From the NCBI GenBank assembly GCA_030374765.1, contig JARGXX010000080.1:186001-250000 (forward strand): a DNA stretch of 64,000 nucleotides. Reading direction: 5' to 3'. The first letter of the stretch is position 1. Each line of letters starts with the position of its first letter. The notes below the pieces were generated by a model. That model saw only the letters and a list, made by a program, of their open reading frames with translations, made no database searches and was not told the origin of the DNA. Source of the stretch: Agarophyton chilense. Lineage: Eukaryota > Rhodophyta > Florideophyceae > Gracilariales > Gracilariaceae. This document shows, one piece after another, positions 30,848-42,729 of the stretch. The position numbers were made by a program, and so were the translations under genes.

Positions 30848-33255
30848 ACCCTAAGAAGTCTGGTTTCTTAACTACGAAAGTAAAGCTCTGCGGCAGCATA
30901 ATTTCATCCGAAGGAGTCCAATTTGACACAAGCAACTTTGAGGTCTTGTTGGCGATGAAGCCCCCACAAACTGGGGACCAGTTGCAACTACTATTATGCG
31001 CATCTAACTGGATGAGGACATCTATACCCTACTACACTCGTGTAGTAGCGCCACTCCATAAGCTTCTGGAAGAAGCATGCAAGAAAGCCGGAAAATGGAC
31101 GAAAAAGGCCCTGAGAGGGGTGAAGCTTTCCTGGAATCGCGCGCACTCCAAAGCTTTCGAGAGTGTCAGGCAGCATCTCGCATCTGCTACGACATTAGCA
31201 CTTCCGAAGCCAGGCTACAGACTGTGTCTGTTCACAGACGCTTCGGACACTCATTGGGCGGCAATCCTAACCCAGTCGCCAGTACAGGAGCAGCAGAAGA
31301 AAATCGACGAACAAACGCACGAACCAGTATGTTTTCTCTCCGGAGCCCTCACCGGCTCTTCCGAAAGGTGGAGTGTGCCAGAAAAGGAAGGATTTGCGAT
31401 CGTAGAGTCCATCTGCAGACTGGATTACTTGACGGTCGGACGGACCGTGTCAATTTACACCGACCATGCGAACCTCGTCCACATCTACGACCCATATGGC
31501 CATAACCTTGGAATTGCGCGGCACACCGCCAACAAGCTCACCCGCTGGGATTTGAAATTGAACGGGTTTCGATTCATCATCGAACATGTGGCGGGAGAGC
31601 GAAACGTGTGGGCCGACATGCTTACCAGGTGGGCTGTCCAAACGAAGAACACTCTGCAGCCGTCTAACGTGGGACGAATACGAGCACTAATGACGGCGCC
31701 AATCAACCCCGGAGTCAACCAAGCGTATGACTTGCCGTCGCTGCAAGATATCATCGAATCCCAGCAGAAAAGCCGTAACTCATTTCCCAAGAAAGCGCAG
31801 CGGACAGATGGAGCTTTCCGATGTCCTACGGGACAGATATGGATACCAGACGAGGACACGAGGATACAACTTCGGATCCTGATCGCAGCGCACACCGGGA
31901 GAGGGGGACACAGAGCAGCTGATACAACGACAGAAACTGTTACAGCACATTTATGGTGGAAGAAGCTTAGGAGCCACACTAAGGATTTCATACGGACATG
32001 TTTCCATTGCCTCGCAACTGAACCTGGAAAAGTCGTCCCGAGGCCTCTCGGCCATACTTTTCAAGCGAGCAAACCGAACGAACTGCTCCATTTCGACTTT
32101 TTTTACATCAACAAGGGCGAAAAGGGTAAGTTATACATTTTGGTTGGAAAGAACGATCTTTCTGGATATGTGTGGTTCAGAAGCAAGGAAGAAGCGGACG
32201 CTGAAACCGTTGCCGAGGTCTTAGTGGAATGCTTCGAAACATTTGGAGTGGCGAAGTTGTAGATATCGGATCAAGGAAGCCATTTCAAGAACAAGTTGGT
32301 TAAACTTTTGGCTCAGAAGCTGAAGGTAGACCACCACTTCACACTTCCTTACTACTCGTGGAGCAATGGCTCGGTCGAATTTGTATGCCACGAGTTGCTG
32401 AGAGCCACTCGAGAAATCCTCTCCGAGTTCCAGCTACTGCAATCCGCCTGTCCGACTGCCTTGCAACTAGTCCAGTCAGCATTGAACAGCACTCCAACGA
32501 AGAAGCTTAATAGAAAATGCCCTCTAACGGTATTCACTGGATTACCACAGGACTCTCCACTCTCCGTAATTCTGCGAAGTCAGGAGGAAGTATCAACTAT
32601 CAGCGACATCGACAGTGAACGAATGAAGGCCCTCCTGGAAACCGAAAAGTTTCAGACTGCCCTCGACAGCATTCATCGCACCTGCGCAGAACGTGCACAA
32701 AAGCAAAGAAAATCTTCTATCAAGGCGCACAACCGTCGGACCGGTGTCAGGCCTATTGGCTTCACAGAAGGCGACTACGTATTGAAAGCCTTTCTACAGA
32801 AACATATCAGGTCGAAAACGAGTCTCCGGTGGCAAGGACCGTTCCGGGTAACAGATTGCAGGGACCAATTCATCTTCGAAGTGGAAAACCTCCTAAATTC
32901 TCAGAAGGAACTGGTGCACGGCAGAAGACTCAAGCGTTTCCAAAACAAGGCCTTTGAAGTTTCAGGAGAGATCAAAGAACATTTATCTTATCAACAAGAC
33001 GAGCTACTGGTGATCGAAGACTTCGAAGACATTAGACGCCGCAATAATCGGGTAGAGCTATTGGTCAAGTGGACTGGGTTTGCACAGGACGAGGTAGACT
33101 GGGTTACTATGGAATCGCTCATCAAGGACGTACCCGATCTTTTACAAGAGTACTTGGATGAAACGAAGAAGTCTGGTACGAGGAGACAGCGCAATTTGAT
33201 CTCCGCCATCGAAAACAATAACCAAACAAAATGTTTGGCTATGGGGGACTGTTGA
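30844..33255 (+). pseudogene. Gypsy element D: RNase H, integrase and chromodomain
   Basis: Two adjoining ORFs (30844-32262 and 32296-33255). RNase H: YRLCLFTDASDTHWAAIL and TVSIYTDHANLVHIYD. Integrase: zinc motif with HTGRGGHRAAD and CFHCLATEPG, catalytic core with LLHFDFFYINKGEKG and SDQGSHFKNK. Chromodomain: RVELLVKWTGFAQDEVDWV near 33050-33110. Part of a broken element. Confidence 0.85.
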
Positions 33256-33547
33256 TGGCTATGCATGCTAGTGCTGGCTAGATTGGTCATCAATTCGAAC
33301 GGCCTAGCCGTATTAGGTCGTAGTGTAGAAGTAGCACTTTCGTAACCCAAAGCAGTTGGGTTATAGCAGCTCAAAGAGGCAGGACCTTCTTTGGGCATCT
33401 GCTCGAACGCGGCATTATAAAAACCCGGACCCGATTGAAGATATCGAGTCCGGAGGCACCCTTGGACGAACTTCCAAGGTATTTGTGTCTATTCTCTTCC
33501 CGCACGATAGCGCGGCGCGTAGACTCCCGTCCCCGTCTTGATCAACA
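33250..33547 (+). repeat. 3' LTR of Gypsy element D
   Basis: 298 bp, full-length match to 29745-30042; followed directly by the ACTTT target duplication. Confidence 0.92.
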
Positions 33548-34050
33548 ACTTTCCACCCGACACCAGCAGAAATTAATTCCACAACACCGACGCCCACCAG
33601 CTGAAAACAGGCGCAAAGATATCCCGATGTTGAAATATGGGCACGAGCTCACATCTCTAAAATAAACTATCTCGACAAAAAACAATTTCATACAATGGTT
33701 ACCCGACTCTGATACCTCACTTGAAACCGAAATCATACCGCCCCAGATGACTTACACATACAAAGACGATTCTAATTCTCTAACTATTTCCAGAAGAGCA
33801 CGTTGTGTTGTGCGGGGTGACGAATCGAGGCCTCACATGCATGACTACCCCACCAAAACGACCACATGCACAGCTGATCAAACAACCAGCAGACTCATCC
33901 TGGCCATTTCCGCAACATATGGATTACATGTTGAACACTTCGGCATAAAACCTGCATTCCTCAGACCCTACAAGAAAAGTTTCCTTTTTTGAGAAGGTAT
34001 TTGGAGTTCAATGTGCCACAATTCGGTCGCATAGAGGGTAATTTGAGTGC
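33548..34050 (+). mobile_element. Copia relic A, right piece (reverse transcriptase region)
   Basis: A reverse transcriptase segment (MTYTYKDDSNSLTISRRARC and LHVEHFGIKPAFLRPYKKS) parallel to MTYRYKRSENGDVTKYKARC in Copia relic B at 56.8 kb. Decayed; the right end fades out near 34050. Confidence 0.6.
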
Positions 34051-34329
34051 AGTTGGAGTGCACATCGTGGAGACACATTCGCCAATGTGTTCCGTAGGTG
34101 GAACATTGCAAGCAGAGGAAGGGCGCAGTTTCTGCTACTCACAAACTCACTGCTTAAAACATCTTTACTGAAAATTTTGTGCGCCCAATGCACACTCCAG
34201 GTACCAGTGTACCGCTGTACCTTCGTCTTTCATAATTCCCTTCATCCGAGTTCCGAGAGTTCTTCGCCTCCCTCCATCCTGTAACCCTCTTACTATTCCT
34301 TATTTTCTCTGCTCCCTTTAGCATTATGT

Positions 34330-37025
34330 AGTCTGTAGTCTAGCGAAGAAAGAACACGCTGCGTCAATTGTACCAGGGCAGCTCTTTGCACGTCAAGCAA
34401 GCCGAAGCCGCACTCAACCACATCTCCGCCTTTCTTGAACCACAGTAACCGCTTGCTCTCGCTGATCGCTTGCTTCACCCTCAACCTGATTCTTTCATGA
34501 TTCCCGCCGAAACTATGCATGCGTTCCATTTTCTCGATCTATGTAGTCTTCCTGTGTTTACCAACTTGTCAGATACGTTTGATCTGCATGTCCGTTAATT
34601 TGCGCTGCGATAGGATGCTCCAAACCCTGCTTTGTTCCTGGTTGCATACCAACAAGGCTCTTTCGTTTCTGGCCGCATTCGCTGTACAAGAGTGGCCCCA
34701 GCGCTATCAGAACTTCATTAGCGACGTCATTGCGATGGCGGCCCACATTGGCCGTCGAATACTCACTCATATCTCGGATGGTATCTATTCATTTCACTCC
34801 TATATACATCATAAGTGCCTACATGAGTTTCGCCATTCAAGGGCACCCACTCTTTCAACCACACTTCTGTTCATCACGTCTGCAGCTGACAACTTCCACA
34901 ACACTGTCCACTCTAATGCTCTCATACCGCTGTACAGTGCCTACGATCTTTTCTTTCACGGGCCTCACGCAACGCGCAGTTCTCCATGAGTCTTGCTCAT
35001 GCGTGCTTCATGTTGGTTTCCAACCCAGTCAATGAAGTGGAAAACGAAGTTTTAAACGCACTTTTCGATTTTGTTGGAAGAACGTTGCCGTTAGCAGTTG
35101 TCACAGAATGTGGTGTCAATCCGAACACAGAATTTCGTGAAGTCCTTTACGGACTTTTCAATTTTGCCGTACAACCCCCTCTGTTCCCTTCTGCACACCC
35201 GCGCAGCCTCGTTCCGCCTACAGACGCGTTTCCAACTCTAAAAAAAGCTCCGTTTAAATCTCAACCGTTGAACTCTGTAGACCATGAATCTCACGAGTTC
35301 ACTACATAATTCTTTGAGGTGCTCTCGAAACTTGGCACCACTAATTTTCTGCGCTAGTTTGTAGGCTGCAATTGCCATCCAAAAGAACAGTCGAACAATG
35401 ATCGAGACCTTGACGCAGCATTAGTCGATTTAATGGCAGCGGAACGATCATGCCCTTTTTATATGTTACGAGAAACAGTCTACAACTTCTTCTCATCTGT
35501 GGCGAGTCCAAATTCTAAAAAGCAGCTTCGCTGTGAACTTTCTTAGTTTCTTGTCACTCGTTTCATGTAAGCTTCCAGTTCGTTTGTGTTAAGCTTTTTC
35601 GTGTCAACCTGAAGTAGACCAGTACAAAGAGCTGTAATATACTGGAGATGATGTGTCGTTCAGAGTTGCCCGCAGAAAATTTAATGAAATATTGTATGGC
35701 GTACTTCGAATCGTTTCTCGAATGCCGCCCGAAGTGAGTGCACATTTCATACTCTCCCGGATGATGCGTCTGATTTCTCAGGCCACTCTATTTGCAAAAC
35801 ATATCAATACTGCTGGGCCCCACGAAGTAGGGATCGTGTGCCCCAATTCCGTGAGTAAAAGCGGGAACTTTGGGAACTTTGTCAGAGACAAAAGATCTTG
35901 GCGATATTACATAGATAAAATTTGCCTCGCTCTAGGTTACGTATGTCATGTCGCATCGGACAAAGTCTCGATGGACGTGACGACACAAATAGTCGCCCTC
36001 TAAAGAAAAGTTTTTGAAACTACCATCGCATGGAACGAATTGGATATGCTCGTGCCTATGATTCATGTATTGAGATATCTGTTGTGGTTGTACTCAACAG
36101 ATCCCTCAAGACTAGATAACTGCATTGAAACGCTGTGGAATTTAATCCACGACCCGAATACGCCTGACTCGATACGGTCCTGGGGGTGTGTTTTACTGGT
36201 TGTAGTTTAGCAACGACTGTGTCGTTCCAACGACTACCGTATCGGTCGCGGTCGGTTTGCAAATTTGCTTTGCGGTTTTGCCGTGAAAACTTTTCTGAAC
36301 CTCAGTTTCCATTATTAGGGAAGTTTGGAGATCATGAAGACAAGCGTGTCGTCTGTCCTGTCTGTACCCGATGTTAAAGAGGCCAAACAGAAAATTGAGC
36401 GTATACTGATGCCGCTTGTTCATATGCTGTCTTGTGGTAAAGCCCTTTCTGTGCACCAGTCTCCCAAAACATTTTTAGCGTTTCTCGTGAAGGGACGTTA
36501 AGACGAGGTATCTTCGATGCTATGCGCATTTTTAGTATTAGCAAGCAGCATGAAACAAATATCTCTTCCTATAGCCAAGTGTTCTAAAATAAGTCTTAAT
36601 AATTATATACTTTGGCATTCCAATGCCTCAAAGACACTTGATGCTGTGGATTGATGCTCTCCACTATGCAAGGATTCTTCAGTCGGAACAAATTTCTTCG
36701 TGAAAAAGTTGAGAAACTTCACCGTAACGTCATGTTGCCGACATGCAAGTATTTGGTTCATGTTGTCACCTTGGGCAACCCAGATGTACTAAAGACAGTC
36801 GCAGAAGAGCTTGATTCATATGAAGAAAGGAAACCCGCTTTCAGAGAAGGACCTTTCGTTCAGAAAGAACGATGCTATGATATTCTATGCAGTTATGGGA
36901 GCGATCCGCCCGATCTCCAATTCTCCTCGATACGTGAGGTGCTTAACTTCTTTAGAACTAGTGGTACTAAATCATTCGTGCGTGCGTTTTGTTTGCTGAG
37001 ACGAGATCTCCGAAGTGCTTTATAG
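34330..37025 (+). pseudogene. Exportin-like (importin-beta superfamily) HEAT-repeat protein, heavily broken
   Basis: The start resembles an importin-beta N-terminal domain (TLRQLYQGSSLHVKQAEAAL near 34350). This is followed in another frame by VQEWPQRYQNFISDVIAMA at about 34687-34743, the REWPQxW...F..D+ motif of the Xpo1 domain in exportins 1 and 5. Further HEAT-like helices continue in several frames for about 2 kb, for example NEVENEVLNALFDFVG, ICLALGYVCHVASDKVSMDV, MIHVLRYLLWLYSTDP and CIETLWNLIHDPNTPDSIRS. The last two follow one another in the frame of the ORF at 35653 after a TAA near 36001. Many stops and shifts mark it as dead. Host-type nuclear export receptor; which paralogue is uncertain. 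Confidence 0.5.
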
Positions 37026-37549
37026 TAATCCTAGGAGCTTTGTGCACAGATTTTCAATGCGTGCAGACCTTCTACCTCGCAAGGCTTATATCTCGTGTTC
37101 TCTATCCATTAATTTCGTTTTCTGTTGTGTCCACGGATCCATCATTCGTACAGTACGTTGTCAAATCTGACATTCATAAGCTTCTACGACAAGTAAGAGA
37201 GCTCCTTTGCGCTTTGAATACGGGAGCACACATGTCGAGCGAGTGATTTTGCTCTCTATATATCGCCGAAACTTGTCACATTAGGTACGAAGGGCTGCAC
37301 TGAATTTCGTTTCGGGAAAGCATCCATCCTTTTGTGAATGAAAAGGTTCCGCTGGTCGTCAGATCGAGGAGTACTTTCCTCCGCAGTTACAAGTTCCCGT
37401 TCCTATATACTCATTTATTGCTTTGTGTGTCACGGCCTGCAGTTCTAAACATTACGAAAACGACAAGAGCTCCTTCCAGTATTCTTTCAATACAGTTTCC
37501 ATCGCTGCCGAATTTATTACATGCTCTAGCTTCTAGTTTTCTGGTCTAC

Positions 37550-39230
37550 TCTTTGAGAAAAGCGAGCTCATTTATATCATAGATTGGGATGTTTGGTAAG
37601 ATCTTGTCACGGTGCGTAGGAGCTACGATGTTCACGAATAGAACGAAATATCGCTAGGAAATATGCTCAAGCAGAAGGTGGAGGAAAGCTTCACTGTCTG
37701 CCTGATGGTACGGGACGAATACGTCAGGTATCGGCTTTATCAAGGCATCATGGTTACACATATTTAAAAACGTTTGTAGTCTATTCTGACAACACCGGAT
37801 TCAATTGTATCAAGGTGGGCAGGCAAAAACCTAAAGATGGTCTCTTTTCTGACTTCAATGATGCCATTATGTTCAAACTAAAAGAAGGTCATTCATTTCC
37901 GGCATTGATTCTGATATTGCCAAGAATTGATTGGAAGCTTGAGTGGGCGGAATGGATCTCAAAGACGGTCGCTGTGACAACCAAAACCAGAGCCTGTTCC
38001 GAACACTTGATTTTTTCCACGCACTGCCTGACTTTTGGCAGGCCTGTGCATTGAGTTTCACTGCCGGGTCGGGTTCAAGAGAGCCTCGGCATGATATAAA
38101 TGCTTACGTGACCAGAACGAAAGCGTGGGATATCTTGACCAACTTTTAAGGTCGATGGGTGCGTCAGGAGGCAGATTATATGAAGAATTCACTTCACCAA
38201 AGATCAGAAGAGACCTTCGTACTGGCCTGGGGAGAAGCTCAGATTCAGGATGGTGTCCTTAGCGTTCAAGTTCAGCGTAGCATCAATGAAGAATCTATAC
38301 CACTCAACAACGAGAGGCCTGGATGAATGGCTCGGAGGAACACATATTCATATCACAGCATAAAACGCGTTTGTATCGATCAGATCCGCTCTGCAAAGCA
38401 CTTTATTTATATTGACAATCAGTAAGTCAATGACTTCAGTCATATGTGGGACTCAAACCACAGAGGTGCGTTTGCCACATATCTGGTTCCCATCGAAATA
38501 GCGGAGAGATTTGTTCCAATATTAGATGTTAGCAACGATTTCCGGTCGAAGTCAGTATCCCTCTCTATTCTGAAGGACCATCGGAGTTCAGTGCTGTGCA
38601 AGAAATTTTTCTCATCAAAGAAAGACTATCAATCTCATAAGACAGAGAATCAAGAAAACTATTAACGAAGTGGGCAGTGATACTAGCGGTGAAGACTGTT
38701 TTAATGTCTTCTGCCTCATAAATCGCGAGTCGCCCGAAGCAGAAAAAAGGAAATGGAGAAACCACTAAATTGGGAGCCTAATTTCAAAGAGTCCCCAATT
38801 TATGATCTACATCCAGACCATGTTTTCCTTCTTTGAAGATATTAGTACCACTATCAGCTCTGCCAATATCAATGTCCGTTCTTGAGGGATGATGAAGGAT
38901 CACTTCCGATGGGTGATGTTGCCGCCTTCCGCGCTAGTGTATGGGATGAATATTTGGGTGCGTACTACGAAGTGCTGGTTTATCCGTTGTCTTTTCAATG
39001 TGTCTATCATATGAGCGAATTGGCATCGGCCAATTGGGACAATTGTGCCCCCGAATAACAAAAATCTGTTGAAGACATGCCATACGGTCACTTGGCTCTT
39101 TATCCATACATGTACAAGGAAGACATAAGTGAGGTAATGGCTGGTAATAAAACCTTCTCAGACTTTTCGAATGCTATGATCGAGGGCAAAGAGTCGCCCG
39201 CTCCCCTGAACATGCTGACAGGCTGACCAT
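37550..39230 (+). pseudogene. Plant-type phospholipase D, heavily broken
   Basis: PLD hydrolyses phosphatidylcholine to phosphatidate and choline. Successive family landmarks appear in order but in changing frames: LFIYIIDWDVW and LGNMLKQKVEESFTVCLMVR (about 37565-37720); YTYLKTFVVYSD, where the first HKD motif has decayed; GGMDLKDGRCDNQNQSLFRT (37946-38005); SREPRHDINAYVTRTKAWDI; SVQVQRSINEES; SAKHFIYIDNQ; LVPIEIAERF; then AAFRASVWDEYLGAYYEVLV, the NW near 39035, and DMPYGHLALYP near the end. The order and spacing match the full plant C2-PLD catalytic region. The second HKD was not found. Stops and shifts are numerous. A C2 domain may lie upstream but is not recognisable. Confidence 0.75.
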
Positions 39231-39479
39231 TTGAAAACCCTGCAACTCATGATCAAAAGAATCCAATACTTTTTAACTCATCGAAATACTTTTTCCCTTG
39301 TAAGTATCTTTGCTTATGCGATTCTATAAAGCTATTGCACCAATCTACAAAGTTCTCCAGATTCCATGCCGTCCTATGTTCTTTCATGCTCTGCTTTTCA
39401 TCTTCCATTAGAACTTGACTTTCTGCACCGCATTTTTCGAAAAAAGAGGGCTAACCTTTAAGTTTTACTTCATTTATTA

Positions 39480-40220
39480 AAAAGAGTATTGAGGTGAACA
39501 AGGCAAAGGGCCTCAGTGATGGTTCAGAATTCTGGGAAGATCGTTACAGCCAAGATTAGATACCTCCGTCTAAGGTTACCATCTTGATTTTGTAGTTTGT
39601 TGGACGTTGGTTGATTCAGAATTCTCTAAATAACAGCGAGATAGTCCACGTGTACGAATAAAGAGCTTTTTAATGCATGTCACTTCACATGCGCTGGATC
39701 GTTTTAGCCGTACAAGGAGAGGAAAGTGCTTCCCGCTCTACATTAAAGATGCTTTTTACCATGAGCTTACGGAGAGTACTAATCCTGAAACTTTGAGCTC
39801 TAGCCTTTGAAACGGCGTTTTTAAGTTAAAGAAACTTGGCTTTGACGACCTGGTGCATTTTGATTTCATGGATAGAGCTGCTCAATATCAGATTGTCCAC
39901 GTATTGTGAATAACACTCTAAGCGACAAAGAAAAAAGTAGCATATATCCAGAAAAAGATGGTCCAAGTGTTTCACAGCGCAACAGATTAATATAGGACAC
40001 TTAGGTTTTCTCAGTTTAACGATTTTGCGGATGCCAAATTTGCATAAGCAAGAGTTAAGGTTATGATTGAGTTAGATAACGATGTGAACCGTTTATTGTA
40101 CAAAGACTTCATTGTAATACTTGCTGTTGTTACTGTGGACTACTATCTTGGAGAAGAACTTAACAGATTTCTTAAAGAAGTACCCATAACGCTTATTCTT
40201 CGATCACTAATTACGCCACT
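39480..40220 (+). pseudogene. DEAH-box RNA helicase C-terminal fragment (Prp-type)
   Basis: Matches the helicase motif V-VI region and the winged-helix start of splicing DEAH helicases. NSLNNSEIVHVYE corresponds to ETSLTIDGIVYVVD. Then LDRFSRTRRGKCFPLYIKDA corresponds to [39 protein letters not shown] corresponds to KALGINDLLSFDFMDPPP. Both the RTRRGKC and DFMD blocks share a frame with one stop between them, and decayed sequence follows to about 40220. The N-terminal helicase half is not seen, so this is a fragment. Host-type spliceosomal gene relic. Confidence 0.65.
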
Positions 40221-42729
40221 TTGAACACGAAATAATTTCCTTTTTTTATTTGAGTTCGTGGACGACCTGAAGACATGAAAATAACTCCTTACTTTTTACA
40301 CTTCTGTTTATGTGTATACATAATACTGGCTCTCAGTCTCTTCTTTTTCACCATTATCAGAAAATTCGACAACATGATTCAAAAACACATTATGTGCCTC
40401 TGTCACGCTGTTCAGCTGTGAAGTTGGTACTTCCTCCTCTTCCTCTCGTTCTTGGAAACGACGGTTGCGTTTTCGCTCATGGTATCTATTTCTTGCGCTC
40501 TTATTTTATCTTGTCCTGTGTCTTGTTTTATAGCGTTTGGCTTTCTTTTTTTTCTTCTGTTTTAAAAAAACATCGATGTGGTTGTCGAAAGTAAATGACT
40601 TCCATCGCGTGCCGGGGAAAATTTGACGAGACTTTTTGCAAGTCTCAGCTTCTAGATACAGATTGGAATTAGAAGTCACAACGTGAGCGCAGGTTAGGTA
40701 AACGAAAAGGAAAAAGGAGTGGAATAGACGAGAAGAAGAGAAAAATAAAAGAAGAAAAACAAGTGAAGGTAGTCAGCCTTAACAATTTAGTATGGTCGTC
40801 GGCGACCATCATTGACAACAATGTCCACCTTGCACGCAGTTCCGCCGCCGGTGCTGACCGTCGGCGGGTCACCCACGTCTCACAGCTTGCCACTGTGCGA
40901 CGAGGAGTTGCGCGCTAAAACAATTTCAAACATAAAGCATAACAAATAAAAACTCAAAAAATCATCCAAAGTGGTATGCCAGTCCCAACCGCCCCGCGCA
41001 GCCCAGATTCGGGTGTTACGACCAAACCGCGTATCCAGCCCACATTTGCACATTCTCTCCAACTGCATAGCCCGTGCTCATTCAGCGCTTTCGTCAAATC
41101 AGATCGCTTCACTTGGGCCAAAGCCCCAACAAGCCCCATTAGAACCCGAACACTTGTCCGTATCACGTTGCATGAGGGCATTTGCAGTAGCCAATCAGAT
41201 GGCCGTTTCACCTTGAGATTGAGATGAGGCGCATATGCGTTTTTCCGCGGAGGGTGCCCAAAAGTGCCCATGCTTAAATCCACTTTTGGTTTTTCAATAT
41301 TCCCGACACTCCAAACGGCTTAGGGCACAGTCGACCAAACCTCAACAAGAAGCACAGGCAATGTGAACACTGTCATGGAAATTTCTTGTCTTCGCCTGAT
41401 CCTCGCTTTCAGTGTACCTGAACACTTTTACAGCTAACGGAAGATCATGTTTCCTTATGGTACTCTCTTCAGTGTTTTGCTTCTCAATCAATGACGTTTG
41501 AACATAGGATGCATTCCAATCGTAAAAAGAATCCTCAATGATACCATGCATACACGAAGAATATATCGTTGGTAGTTGTGGCACGACTTCCCTGCAAAAG
41601 AGATGGAAAGCACCAAACCAGAGTTTTTATCGTCACCATGATTAGCCAATGAGACTATGTCAATAACATCACCATATTCTAATTATAATTTGCTGGGACG
41701 GATTTTAAATTTTCTAAAAACCAAACAGCAGCAAACTGTTTGGGTTCTACGGTGTGACACCATAACTGCACTACCGGAATCACAGCTTTATCTGAAATTC
41801 AGTTTAGGCTGGTTTGAATCAGTATAAATGTGTTCACACGCTGCCCAAGTTCGCCTCACTTAAGCAGCCACACACAATGGGTCAGTCATGCACTATCTTT
41901 CGAGATCATACCTGGAACGACAGACTTTTCGGGGCTTGCGGACATGCCTTTTCCTCACAATGGCTAATGTGACTGTATGCACTTCTTTATTAACAAGTAT
42001 TATGGAGCATTGATTGTCGTACTACTATCAGCAGAGGTGCTCAAAGACGAACTGAGGCACTGAAAAGATCCGACGTTCCACAGGTTCGGCAGCCGGTGGG
42101 CCCTTAAAGCGGCTGTCCGTATCTAATCAGCTTCTGCAGAGGTTGATGTTCAGCACATTACGTTTACTGTCGGGCCGAAGCGCAAACCATTGTAAGTCAG
42201 CTATGGCTCCCGCTACAATGCACTTAACTCGGCCAACCGTGATGTGCTGATCTCCACCGGCGTAAGCAAAAAATACATATACAGACGAGAAGAAAGCGTG
42301 AACGATAGATTACCACGTTTTTCATCCGGACGTGTATTCCATGTCGTCATATTGCAAATGTTACGCGTTTCGTGTTATTTAATAATTTTGTTCTTTAGTT
42401 ATAAGCGCTCCTCTGCCACTCAAACCCAATTTCATATTGATTAGTTCTCCTCCAGTCGATATTTCTGGTCGGGTTTTTTCTGGTACTACGAACAGAGGTT
42501 TAAACCATTTCAATGACTTGTTGAACTGCGTTTGCATGTGGCAGGAGATGTGCGTGAGGCTCATCTATCTGGAATTTGGTCGATGCTGATTTAGTGATTG
42601 GTGCTATGACGACGATAAAGGCAGCGACGACATCCTCAGAGGTGTGTTTTACGTTTTCTGCAACGAAAGCCCGTTTCATAGTTAGGTTGGATCTAGGGTG
42701 CTGCGAAAGATGCGCACCTACTTTCTTGT
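40221..42729. other. No supported gene
   Basis: Decayed sequence with short ORFs. A GC-richer block at about 40780-41240 has ORFs on both strands (40954-41283 minus and 40976-41227 plus) without recognisable domains. Nothing repeats elsewhere in the window. Confidence 0.35.

Larger units (their letters stand above)
29745..33547 (+). mobile_element. Chromodomain Ty3/Gypsy element D, broken
   Basis: A 3.8 kb element with 298 bp LTRs and a perfect 5 bp target duplication, ACTTT, on both sides. Parts present: gag (30089-30847), the end of the reverse transcriptase region, RNase H, zinc-binding and catalytic integrase, and a C-terminal chromodomain. A purine tract (ATGGGGGAC) precedes the 3' LTR. 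The element is short for its family and looks broken, with about two or three breaks. The LTRs differ at about 17 of 298 positions by eye, close to the divergence of Copia element C, so the two insertions may be of similar age. Confidence 0.9.

Noticed and set aside
36193-36456. 87-codon minus-strand ORF
   Set aside because: It is antisense to the exportin-like relic and has no domain.
34330-40220. Live intron-rich genes instead of pseudogenes
   Set aside because: The recognised live genes have almost no introns, breaks fall within conserved motifs, and the first HKD motif of the PLD is degraded.
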